Source of the DNA: Alopecurus myosuroides
Lineage: Eukaryota; Streptophyta; Magnoliopsida; Poales; Poaceae
DNA length: 64,000 bases
Reading direction: 5' to 3'
Assembly: GCA_028641055.1 (NCBI GenBank)
Contig: CM054062.1
Coordinates: 19,649,639 to 19,713,638 of the forward strand
The position numbers were made by a program, and so were the translations under genes. The notes under the pieces are model-generated. The model had not been told where the DNA came from. It saw nothing but the letters and a program-made list of their open reading frames with translations, and did no database searches. This document shows positions 1 to 11,106 of the stretch, piece after piece (position 1 is the stretch's first letter; each line of letters starts with the position of its first letter).

Positions 1-1434
1 CTTTTTATGTGTAGAAATTTGCAATAATGTTGTCTTGAGCAATCTCTTATTCATGTCCTTGATGTTAATTGCTGGTTTATTTAGTTTGTCATGAAATGAG
101 TAGTTCTATGGACATATGCATTCATAGTATCTGGTCAACTATCTCCCTCTTGCTAGCCCAAAAATTTAAAAATTCCAACAAGTAAAAACTTGTTTTCCAA
201 CACTCCTTAGCCAAGTATTTCCAGTGAGTCCATCATATCTTCCCATTAGCTTCATTGCTATTCCGGTTATGTTCACCATGTTATTGTGTTATTTATGTTC
301 TAAATTAAGATATTCACTTTATTAATTGTCATGGGTTGAACTTGGGATAGGACTCTCACGAACTTTTGAAGGCACACTTTACTTTTTATGCATCTAATAA
401 ACATGACCCAATAATGGGAGCCACAAGTTTTGCGTTTGACAAGTGTGTGGTTGGGAGCTAGCTATAAATGTGTATCACCGGAAAGCTTTCAACATTGCAC
501 AAAAAAAATTACATTTGGTTGATATCATGTACTTTTGTTTTTGGACTCCTGCCATGCCGAAATGAAATAGAGGAATAGTAAGTTTTGATGAGTAAGTATC
601 TATATGACTAGAGAAACGCATTGGGCCGCTAACCCAAGCCATGCTTTATCATGGTGGAAATTTACTTACAGCTTGAGTGACTCTACAACACATCCTATAA
701 TAAAATAAGAAGCTATGCATAATAGTGAATGAAAATAAAAAGGATGATGAGTCTACTCCGTTTGTTCATCTTCTCATTGTAACATGGGCTTGTTTCCATG
801 TCATGGGGCAAGAGGTACCTCTTTGCGGTTCTCTATGATGTCATTAATACTTATTATGATTGTACACAGCTTATTAGGAATCTTAAGTTGAGTAATCATG
901 GAGTAGGTTTTCACACTCACGGGCATGAGGCTTTCAACCACCTTGTCATTCTCATTACTTCAATACTCACAATTTTAAGATGCTAGTGATAAAGGGGCAA
1001 TGAGAGTCCTAGATCAATGGATACCACATTTCAATTAGTAATTTTAGTTGAATAATTTAGAGGCTAAATAAGACTTGATCATGTTTTACCTCTACTCAAT
1101 TTTCTCCAAAGTGTCCACTATATTTTCTATTCTCCATTATGCTATTCTTTGACCAATATAGGATTTTATTTTTCATTTTGTGTATGCATTTGGTCCATAG
1201 TGCTTTTATTTCATTATGCACTTTGTGAAATTTCATGAAGCATCTTTGCTTGCATATTTGATATTTCTTACAACATGAATTGTATATTGCTACTCATTTC
1301 TAGTATTAATCATTTGATTATATGTAGCATGAATAATCCTCCTTGATATCCCATGATTGTTTCAATATGCAAAACCCATCTTAGTTCTATCACCTTCATA
1401 GTCGAGGACGAGCATGGGTTAAGCTTGGGGATGT
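1..1434 (+). mobile_element. 3' non-coding tail of an LTR retrotransposon
   Basis: AT-rich sequence with no convincing coding region. It ends in a polypurine tract (AAGCTTGGGGATGT, about 1421-1434) preceded by GAGGACGAG. The same arrangement stands immediately before the 3' LTRs at 30449 and 51694, so this is the downstream non-coding part of a related Gypsy-type element whose body lies left of the window. The short ORFs here are not conserved and look incidental. Confidence 0.75.
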
Positions 1435-3130
1435 TGATGCATGTAAAATGCATAGATGAATTTTGCATATTTTCATATGGTTTTCTATCACATATTTCAT
1501 CATATAAGGGTATAATTCAATGTTTTATAGTATTTTGGGGTTAAATTACAAAGTCCCCAAACTTTTATGGAATTAACCCTGCCTGTCAGAAACCCCGTTT
1601 TCTATATTTTTGACGTTTCAGGGGGCAAACTTCCGCGAAATCACCTGAAAATCTGCGGGGGTCATTTTCTTGGAAGGAGAAGACTTGCGGGCGAAGGATC
1701 CACGAGAATTGGGCAAGGAGGCCCAAAAGAGGACCCTCCATGCGGCCAGATTCCTTGGCCGCGTGAGAGGCCCCCTTTTGGCCCCTGTGGCCCCAATTCC
1801 TTCCATCTTCGACTTACCGACTCCGTCTTGACCTAAAACCGACTATAAAAAGGGTCCCCCGTACCCTTACAGAGAGGAGCCCGCCGAAACACTGAAACAG
1901 ATACCAGAAGTTCCAGATTGGAGGGGGAAAACTCCGGCGGGGCGCCGCCGGTGTGATCTCCTACCCCTCCAACGTCATCTCCATCGACATCTCCATGAAG
2001 AGGGAGTAGTCCACCCCAGGGCTATGGGTTTGTGGAAGTAGCACTTGTATCTCTCTCTCTCTATGTGCTTCACTAATTAGATCCGTATGAGCTGCCTCAC
2101 ATGATTACAGGCACCATTGTAATTCCTATGTGGTGGATCTTTTCTATGAGTTATTGAATCTGAGATTGCAATTGTTTCTCTTGAGTTATTTGAGTAGGTG
2201 TATCTTATGTACCCCGTTCTTATTTGCTAGCTTTGATCAATCTAGTTCTTGAGAGCGTGTGTGGGGTGATGGGTGCATTAGTTGGAGTAACGGGGGGTGG
2301 CTAGTGCTGTGAAAGTGACAGAAGTTCAGCGATCCACTTAGGTTTTGTTAAACCTTTCTTAGTTACCTCACTAGGGATAAAAAGGAGTACCTTGTTACCG
2401 GGGATTTGAAGTGACACTAATCAATCTCCATGACTAGATCTAGCAAGTTCTTACTTCAACTTCATGTCACATTGCTTAAAGCTATACTCTGGTTTTTCCT
2501 TAATTATCGAGGTGTTATGATTTATTTCGCATCTTGGTGGAGTATAAGAGGGATCAATATGACCGTAGAGATCTCTATGCTAGGACGTGATGCCCATATG
2601 AAAGTACTCAATGTTAAACATGTTATTGTAATCTCACATGTAATTCTTTATGTCCACCGTCTACCACTTTATTTGAGAGAATGCAAGTGTGAAACCATGA
2701 ACCCCGGTCCCATTTTAATTATAAGAAAACACTCTAGTTACTTTTCTGCAATTTACTTTACTTGCGCTTTACTTTACTTGCATCTCCAATTCGAATTTAC
2801 ATTATCTCCATCACCACTTGCATCACAAAAATACAAAAACAATCCATTGCATATTTATTTTCTCATTTGCATTTAGTAGTAGATTTAATTATTGCACATT
2901 TACTTTCAGTTTTGCATTGCAATTTAGAAGTCTCACACCTTGTGCTTGACAACCACTTGGTGAGGTTGAGGGCACAAAACTCTCTATTTGTTTGCAGGAT
3001 CCTGGAGGAAGCTTGGAAGACAACTGCTGAAATACTGGTTCCCCAAGAGTTCGATATAAACCCTCGAGTCACCCTCGTGGGGAAGAAGGCTTGCCACTAG
3101 CTACACACTCTGCACTTGGAGTCTCAACCT
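1435..3130 (+). repeat. 3' LTR, truncated at its right end
   Basis: Starts with TGATGCATG directly after the polypurine tract. A TATA-type promoter core (CTATAAAAAGG) lies near 1843, where U3/R would be expected. The right part matches the layout of the other LTRs here (a 'cacttgga...cccaac'-like stretch near the end), but the expected terminal TAGACATCA is missing. The sequence changes near 3130 into an unrelated retrotransposon in the opposite orientation, so the last few dozen bases appear to be lost. The family is not named; the right boundary is approximate. Confidence 0.7.
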
Positions 3131-4022
3131 AGCCATCACGCACGGCCATATGTAATTTCTCGGCTTCTACATCTCTTCTCTGTTGTTCCAATGCTCGGCG
3201 GGCCACATCCAGGTCTCTGGCCCGGGCCGCCGCGTTCTCCGGGGTTATCACCGTTTCTAACACTGTGGGATCCAAGATCAAGTTGTTGCTGAATAGAGCC
3301 GGATTTGGTGGGTGTGATGTTCCCGCACCGGTTGTTCTGTTCGTCCTATATCCGAACATGTTCCTGTGATGAGCCGTTTCGCCCGTTTCGCTGGTGATGG
3401 ACGTTTGCTCACCATCGACCCGGGCTCCAACGGGGTTTCCATCAATCGGCGTCTGTTGTTGGGCCAGCGCTTGTGCCGCACCAGCCGCGGCTATTGACAC
3501 ATCACCCTGATTGAGATTTATCGTAGGGGTTGTGTAGACCGCGACTCGGCGCGCAATGCCTGGTGAAGATTCATATTCTTATTCCTCGCAGCTATCTTCT
3601 TAATACCGATCTTCGAGCAGGTGCAAGATAGACTCGGTGTCATCATCCTCATTGACCCGGTCACAAGGGGCCCATGCCGGCTCCTCCGGCTGTTCCCTCT
3701 TCGTGGTGGGTGCTCTCTCTAGTTCTGCCGTGCCTACCAACTCTTCCCCATCCGATTGAACGCATGTGGCGGCTCCTGACATAGAATCATACTCATTATT
3801 GTCAAAAATCAAACCAGACGTACGTACCATACCCACGAACACGTTGACCCGGCCGATCGTGACGACAGATCCCGTTTCCAGCTGATCCGACTCTGGCCCC
3901 CAGCCAGAATCGTCGACGATCTTCTCTCCTTCGGGGTTGGTGATGATCTCGCTGACAACGAGGTTCTTCATGCTTTCCAGAGCTTCTCCCATAATGTAAA
4001 CACCTTTGGATGTAGGCCCCAT
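3129..4022 (-). pseudogene. Gag N-terminal region of an LTR retrotransposon, broken and truncated
   Basis: Read on the minus strand, an ATG at 4022 lies 14 bases inside the LTR edge, in the context GGCGCCCACCATGGGG. It opens 140 codons up to a stop at 3600. Coding-like sequence resumes from 3500 to 3129 in another stretch rich in Ala, Gln and Arg. The layout (LTR, a GGCGCCCACC-type leader, then an acidic Gag start) is typical of Triticeae Gypsy elements, and the element at 63148 has the same arrangement. No CCHC knuckle, protease or polymerase remains; the body is cut off at about 3130 by the neighbouring LTR. Gag identity is inferred from position rather than from a recognised domain. Confidence 0.55.
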
Positions 4023-4035
4023 GGTGGGCGCCAAC

Positions 4036-4616
4036 TGTCGTGGGAAACTCACGGCAGACGTTACCGGAGGTAACTTAGGTTGGGGTAGATCGACTCTGGT
4101 GTTTGGGAGAGGGTTTAGCTCAGATCGGACACAAGGTTTATCCTGGTTCAGCCTCTCCATTGGAGATAATAGCTTACTTCCAGCTAGGATCTTATTAACT
4201 ATCGATCTAGAGGCTCGGACTGCAATGTCGCCGAGACTCCAAATCTAGGGTTACAAGTACTTGCTCTCGTATATCTTGAATAAATCAGATCCTTCTGATC
4301 CCTCCCTATGCCCTAGAAGTCGGTTTATATATAATACCCGGTTTCCTGGCTTTCCCTACAAGATACATCTAGAGTCCTACACGGAGTCTACACGTAACCC
4401 TAAACTACTCTTCGTGCCCTCCAAGTCTTGGATCCCGTGGTTTGCACCGCCTTTAGGGTCTTCTAGAACCTTCCTTCCACGAGCCGAGTTACCACTACAA
4501 TCGCTGGCCCATCAATGACACCCGGCCCATTACCACATTACCAAGTCTCGCGTAAACTTACTCCAGCCAGGTCTTTGTTCCTCTGCATGGGCCTGCCGGG
4601 TTATTATCCCCCAACA
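4036..4616 (-). repeat. 5' LTR of a minus-strand retrotransposon
   Basis: 581 bp bounded by TGTCGTGGG on the left and CCCCCAACA on the right, i.e. a TGTTGG...CGACA LTR read on the minus strand. The Gag leader begins immediately to the left. The right edge abuts the first base of the satellite array, so this element inserted into the array. The matching LTR and the second target-site copy are gone because the element is truncated on its left. Confidence 0.75.
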
Positions 4617-7146
4617 GAGAAAGAGGGAATCTTGGGCATCCAAGACCCACGACACACTATAACACACATGGTATGGAATACCATGGGATTTGGTGGCATT
4701 TAGACGATCCGGAGGCCCCTCTCCGGAGAAACCATGCATAACCCCGCTGGGAAAAAAGAAGGAACTGCCGTTGTGACCCCTCTACGTTAGGCGGAAGGGG
4801 GTAGCAAAGTGGAACCAACTGCTTGATTGTATTAGTTTAGGCCCAAGGAACACCCAAAAAAATGGTAGGGCCCACCTCTTGGCAAGATTCCCCCAGTTCT
4901 GTCAGATCCGGGTGTTTCATGCTCTAAGTAATCCTGGAACCCGCCAGAGAGAATCTGACGCCGGTGAAGCCCTAACACAGAGAGAGCGAGTGAATCTTGG
5001 GAATAAAAGACCCATGCCACACTCTAACACACATGTTATGACATACCATGGGATTTTGTGGCATTCATACGATTCAGAGCTAACCCCCTCTCCTGACAAA
5101 CCATAGCCCTGCTGGGAGTAACACGGAACTGCCGTTTTGGCCCCTCTACTTGAGCTGGAAAGGGGTAGAAAAGTGGAACCAATTGACTGTTTGTGTTAGG
5201 TTAGGCCCAAGGAACACCCAAGAAAATGTTTGGGCCCACCTGTTGGCAAGATTCCCCGAGTTCCATCAGTTTAGGGAGTTTCGGGCTCTAAGTAGTCCTG
5301 GAACCCGCCAGAGAGAATCTGACGCGCCGGTGAAGCCATAACAGAGAGAGGGAATCTTTGGCATCCAAGACCCATGAAACACTATATACACACACATGTT
5401 ATGGCATACCATGGTGTATTTGGTGGCATTCAGACGATCTGGAGGCCCCTCTCCAGAGAAACCATAGCCCCGGTGGGAAAAAGACGGAACTGCCGTTTTG
5501 GCCGCTCTACGTGAGCCGGAAAGTGGCAGCAAAGTGGAACCAATTACTTGGTTCTGTTAGGTTATGCCCAAGTAACACCCAATAAAATGGTAGGTCCCAC
5601 CTCTTGGCAAGATTCCCCCCGTTTCATGAGATCTGGGAGTTTTGGGCTCCAAGTTGAACCCACGAAAGAGAATCTGATGCCGGTGAAGCCATAACACAGG
5701 GGGTAAGGGAATCTTGGTAATCAAATACCCATTCCACACTCTAAAACACAAGGTATGGCATACCGTGGGATTTTGTGGCATTCATACGGTCCGGGGGCCC
5801 CTCTCCAGAGAAACCATAGCCCCGCTGGGAAAAAGACGGAACTGCCGTTCTGGCCCGTCTACGTGAGCCGGAATGGGGTAACAAAGCGGAATCAATTGCT
5901 TGTTTGTGTTAGGTTAGGCCAAATTAACACCCAAGACAATTATAGGTTCCACCTCTTGGCAAAATTCCCCCCATTCCGTGAGATCTGGGAGTTTCGGGCT
6001 CTGAGTAGTCCTGGAACCCGTGAAAGAGAATGCGACGCCAGTGAAGCCATAACACAAAGAGTGAAGGAATCTTGGGCATCCAAGACCCATGCCACAATAT
6101 AACACACATGTTTTGGCATACCCTAGGATTGGGTGGGAATTCATACGCTCCGGAGCCCCTCCCCGGAGAAACCCTAGGTCTGCTGGAGAAAAAGAAGAAA
6201 CTGTCGGTCTGGCCCCTCTACGTGAGCCGGAAAGGGGTAGCAAAGTGGAACTAATTGCTTGGTTGTGTTATTTTAGGCCCAAGTGACACCAAATAAAATG
6301 GTAGGACCCACCTCTTGGAAAGATACCCCGTGTTCCATCACATCTGGGAGTTTCGGGCTTTAAATAGTTCTGGAACCTGCTAGAGAGAATCCGACGCCGG
6401 CGAAGGCCTAACACACAAAGAGAGGGAATCTTGGGCATCCAATACCCATGACACACTATAACACACATGGTATGGTATACCATGGGATTTTGTGGTATTC
6501 ATATGATCCAGACTCCAGAGCCCCACTCCGGAGAAACCCTAGCCCCGCTGAGAAAACAGAAGGAACTGTCATTCTGGCCCCTCTACGTTAGCCGGAAGGG
6601 GGTAGCAAAGTGGAACCAACTACTTGGCTGTGTTATTTTAGGCCCAATGAACACCCAAGACAATGGTAGGGACCACCTCTTGGCAGGATTCCCCCTGTTT
6701 CGTCACATCCGGGAGTTTCAGGCTCTGAGTAGTCCTTGAACCCGCCAGAGAGAATCCGACGTCGGTGAAGCCATAACACACCGAGTGAGGGAATGTTGGG
6801 AATACAAGACCCATGAAACACTCTAACACACATGGTATGTCATACCATGGGATTTGGTGGCATCCAAACGATCCGGGGCCCCCTCTCCGGAGAAAACCAT
6901 AGCCCCGCTAGGGAAAAAGACGGAACTGCCGTTTTGGCCCCTCTACGTGAGCCAGAAGGGGGTAGAAAAAGTGGAACCAACTTCTTGGTTGTGTTAGTTT
7001 AGGCCCAATGAACACCCAAGACAATGGTAGGGCCCACCTCTTGGCAAGATTCCCCGAGTTCCGTCAGTTCCGAGAGATTCGGGCTCTAAGTAGTCCTGGA
7101 ACCCGCCAGAGAGAATCCGACGCCGGTGAAGCCCTAACACAAAGAG
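4617..7146 (+). repeat. Higher-order repeat unit 1 (seven monomers)
   Basis: Begins at GAGAAAGAGGGAATC, whose counterpart is at 7147. It contains monomers anchored at 4781, 5145, 5506, 5858, 6217, 6582 and 6942. The left edge is set by an inserted LTR, so the array may once have extended further left. Confidence 0.85.
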
Positions 7147-9583
7147 AGAAGAGAGGGAATCTTGGGCATACAAGACCCACGACACACTATAACACACATG
7201 GTATGTAATACCATGGGATTTGGTGGCATTCAGACGATCTGGAGGCCCCTCTCCGGAGAAAGCATGCATAGCCCCGCTGGGAAAAAAGACCAAACTGCCG
7301 TTCTGGCCCCTCTACGTTAGGCGGAAGGGGGTAGCAAAGCGGAACCAACTTATTGGTTGTAATAGGTTAGGCCCAAGGAACACCCAACAAAATGGTAGGG
7401 ACCACCTCTTGGCAAGGTTCCCCCAGTTCCATCAGATCCGGGAGTTTCAGGCTCTAAGTAATCCCGGAACCCGCCAGAGAGAATTTGACGCCGGTGAAGC
7501 CCTAACACACAAAGAGCGAGTGAATCTTTGGCATAAAAGACCCATGACACACTCTAACACACATGGTATGCCATACCATGGGATTTGGTGGCATTCAGAC
7601 GATCCGGAGCCCCCTCTCCAGAGAAACCATAGCCCCGCTAGGAAAAAGACGGAAATGTCGTTTTGGCCCCTCTACTAGAGCCGGAAAGGGGTAGAAAAGT
7701 GGAACCAGTTGCTTGTTTGTGTTAGATTAGGATCAAGAAACACCCAAGAAAATGGTTGGGACCACCTGTTAGCAAGATTCCTTGAGTTCCATCACTTTAG
7801 GGAGTTTCGGGCTCTAAGTAGTCCTGGAACCCGCCAAAGAGAATCTGCGCGCCGGTGAAGCCATAACAGAGAGAGAGAGAGAGGGAATCTTGGGAATCCA
7901 AGACCCATGACACACTATAAACACACATGGTGTGGCATACCATGGTGTATTTGATGGCATTCAGACGATCTGGAGGCCCCTCTCCAGAGAAACCATAGCC
8001 CCGCTGGGAAAAAGACGGAACTGCCATTTTGGCCCCTCTACGTGAGATGGAAAGGGATAGCAAAGTGGAACCAATTACTTGGTTGTGTTAGGTTAGTACC
8101 AAGTAACACCCAATAAAATGGTAGGTCCCACCTTTTGGCAAGATTCCCCCCGTTGCGTGAGATCCGGGAGTTTCGGGCTCTAAGTAGAACCCACAAAAGA
8201 GAATTTGACGTCGGTGAAGCCATAACACAGGGAGTAAGGGAATATTGGGCATACAATACCCATGACACATGCTAACACACACAAGGTATGGCATACCATT
8301 GGATTTGGTGGCATTCAGACGATCCGGAGGCCCCTCTCCAGAGAAACCATAGCCCCGCTGGGAAAAAGACGGAACTGCCGTTCTGGCCCCTCTACGTGAG
8401 CCGGAATGGGGTAGAAAAGCGGAACCAACTGCTTGCTTGTGTTAGGTTAGGACCAAGTAACACCCGAGACAATGGTAGGTCCCTCCTCTTGGCAAGATTC
8501 CCCCTATTCCGTGAGATCTGGGAGTTTTGGGCGCTGAGTAGTCCTGGAACCTGCGACAGAGAATGCAGCGCCGGTGAAGCCATAACACAAAGAGTGAGGG
8601 AATCTTGGGCATCCAAGACCCATGACACAATCTAACACAAATGTTTTGGCATACCCTAGGATTGGGTGGGAATTCAGACGCTCCGGAGCCCCTTGCCGGA
8701 GAAACCCTAGGTGTGCGGGACAAAAAGAAGAAACTGCCGGCCTGGCCCCTCTACGTGAGCCGGAAAGGGGTAGAAAATTGGAACTAATTGATTGGTTGTG
8801 TTATTTTAGGCCCAAGTAACACCAAATAAAATGGTAGGGCCCACCTATTGGCAAGATTCTTCCTGTTCTGTCAGATCCGGGAGTTTCACGCTCTAAATAG
8901 TTTTGGAACTCGCTAGAGAGAATCCGACACCGGCGAAGGCCTAACACACAAAGAGAGGGAATCTTGGGCATCCAAGACCCATGACCCACTATAACACACA
9001 TGGTATGACACATACCATGGGATTTGGTGGTATTCAGACGATCCAGAGCCCCTCTCCGGAGAAACCCTAGCCCCACTGGGAAAAAAGACGGAACTGCTGT
9101 TCTGGCCCGTCTACGTAGCCGGAAGGGGGTAGTAAAGTGGAAGTAATTGCTTGGTTGTGTTAGGTTAGGCCCAAGTAACACCCAAGACAATGGTAGGGCC
9201 CACCTCTTGGCAGGATTCCCCCTGTTTCGTCACATCCGGGAGTTTCGGGCTTTGAGTAGTCCCTGAACCCGCCAGAGAGAATCCGACGTCGGTGAAGCCA
9301 TAACACACCGAGTGAGGGAATGTTGGGCATCCAAGACCCATGGAACACTATAACACACATGGTATGTCATACCATGGGATTTGGTGGCATTCAGACGATC
9401 CGGAGCCACTTCTCCGGAGAAACCATAGCCCCGCTAAGTAAAAAGACGGAACTGCAGTTCTGGCCCCTCTACGTGAGCCGGAAGGGGGTAGAAAAGTGGA
9501 ACCAAATGCTTGGTTGTGTTAGGTTAGACCCAATGAACACCCAAGACAATGGTAGGGCCCACCTTTTAGCAAGATTCCCTCGC
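7147..9583 (+). repeat. Higher-order repeat unit 2 (seven monomers, last one truncated)
   Basis: Copies unit 1 monomer by monomer (anchors 7311 to 9468). The last monomer stops after its GCAAGATTCCC segment at 9583, about 90 bp short of a full unit, where a diverged monomer type takes over. Confidence 0.85.
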
Positions 9584-10140
9584 TTCGCTAGAACATTGAT
9601 CTGTTGACCAGAAGTCAACCTTTTAGTCTACCCCTATGACCAGCGTCGGAAGGGGGTAGATCTCAATACTATTTTGCTTGGTTGTGTTAGGTTAGACCTA
9701 AGCTACATTAATAACCAAAATCTAGCTAAACTTTTAACAATATTCCCTCCGGTTTGCCCGAATGGGGGAGCATCGACGGTTCGGGACCTATAAGTGTAGT
9801 GCATAACCTTCCTATGTGATGCCGGTGAAACCAGTCACACCTATGGGTAGTATATTGGCCCCTCCCCACCTCGATCCCTGCATAGGTTTATAAGTATTCT
9901 TAGTGCCCCACCATGGTTTACGTAGGATTCCGACACTTTAGAGCCCAACGCTTCACTAGAACATTGATCTGTTGACCAGAAGTCAACCTTTTGGTCTACC
10001 CCTATGACCGCATCGGAAGGGGGTATAACACAATATTATTTTGCTTGGTTGTGTTAGGTTAGTCCATAACTACGTTAATAACCAAAAATCTAGCTATACT
10101 TTTAACAATATTCCCTCCGTTTTCCACGAAAGGGGGGCAT
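9584..10140 (+). repeat. Two diverged monomers at the array edge
   Basis: Two copies (anchors TCTACC at 9627 and 9995, period 368 bp) share CTAGAACATTGATCTGTTGA and CTAGCTA.ACTTTTAACAAT. They align only loosely with the main array: GGAAGGGGGTA, TTGCTTGGTTGTGTTAGGTT and the ATTCCCTCC segment fall at matching positions. They look like an older or separate branch of the same monomer family left at the margin. Confidence 0.75.
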
Positions 10141-10960
10141 CGAATGTTTATAACTAAACTGGAGTAGTACATATATATTAGTAAGTATAGATCATTACAT
10201 TCTAATTAAAAATACGGCGGGAAATATAAATTAGGCCTAAACTATCCTAGACGCCGGTCCGGCCGTCCTCCTCGTCGTCGCTCGCTGCCATGCTGGCCTG
10301 GTCATCGTTCGGCGCCATGGACGGTGCACGCGTCGGAGCACGCGTCCCGTCGGAGTAAATGGCGGCGACATGCAAACCACAATGACCCTGGCGCCGCTTG
10401 GGGAGCCGGGAAGGCTGCATACCGCGTTAATGATAGGCGTGCGGCAGAGGCGAAGCACCGTCCCGCCGCCTGGTGCAGGTCGCATCCCATCGTCGCCATT
10501 ACGCGCGGCAGGCTAACCACCACATGCACGACGCCGTGTGCATGTCCAAGGCGTGTGTGCGAGGCGTGTTGGCACGTAACCACATATTCGTCACCTAGGC
10601 TGCATACACATGGTAGTTGTGTTGGCACGTACCATTATTTGTAGTGAACTTGGCAAAGGTTGGTACCACATTTTGCAAGCAAACACGTGCCATATCGTTT
10701 TGTACGCGTACACGTATAAAACAGTATCCTCTTTTCTACATGTACGATAGAGTCTTTGATATTTGCTGACTTGGTGTGGTGAGCTTTGTGGTGAATTTGG
10801 GTCACTGATTGGTGGCCCCGCGGCGTCCCAGGCCCCACTTGCCAGTGACTAAATATCACATCATTCTATGTTGACTAAGTCAGCCGGCGCGTTCCACCAT
10901 GCATGCATGCGCACACGACATGGCGACCAGTCAAAACGGGGAAGCCTCGAAACGGCACTC
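10141..10960. other. Unassigned sequence upstream of the zf-XS gene
   Basis: No gene recognised. It turns GC-rich from about 10240 and holds short overlapping ORFs on both strands with no recognisable motif. The last 150 bp look like a proximal promoter. Confidence 0.4.
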
Positions 10961-10970
10961 TGTATATAAA
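10961..10970 (+). promoter_or_regulatory. TATA box of the zf-XS-type gene
   Basis: TGTATATAAA lies about 140 bp before the ATG at 11107 and is followed by a C-rich leader containing a run of Cs near 11007-11019. Spacing and composition fit a grass RNA polymerase II promoter with a 5' UTR of roughly 100 bases. Confidence 0.5.
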
Positions 10971-11106
10971 GCTCATGCCGCATCGCCTCTCTCCCTCATC
11001 CATTCCCCCCCCCCCATTTCTAGCAAAAAATCCCCACTCCGCATCGTCTCCCATCCCTCCTTCTCTCCCAACTGCCGAGTGCACAACCGCGAGGCGGTTC
11101 CGCAGA

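Larger units (their letters stand above)
4617..9583 (+). repeat. Satellite array, ~360-bp monomers in a seven-monomer higher-order repeat
   Basis: The anchor TCTACG (TCTACT in two copies) recurs at 4781, 5145, 5506, 5858, 6217, 6582, 6942, 7311, 7671, 8037, 8391, 8750, 9110 and 9468, a spacing of 352-369 bp. Monomers seven positions apart share private variants that their neighbours lack. Examples: a six-base ACCAAA variant only in the 6217 and 8750 monomers, GTTAGGCGG only in 4781 and 7311, and CATGCATA only just before those two. The pairwise offsets are 2,526-2,533 bp, so the true unit is about 2.53 kb. Each monomer also holds a dyad around GGTATG..CATACC. The many overlapping ORFs are by-products of the repetition. 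Confidence 0.93.

Noticed and set aside
4617..9583. Many overlapping 60-150 aa ORFs on both strands that look like a protein family
   Set aside because: They are the same few frames of the satellite monomer repeated every ~360 bp, with starts and stops that shift between monomers and no conserved domain.
4617..9583. Regular repeats that might suggest a CRISPR-like array
   Set aside because: The unit is ~360 bp with homogeneous content, not short repeats with unique spacers, and the context is a plant nuclear genome.
10237..10644. ORFs of 82-108 aa on both strands upstream of the zf-XS-type gene
   Set aside because: They overlap each other on opposite strands in GC-rich sequence and have no recognisable feature.
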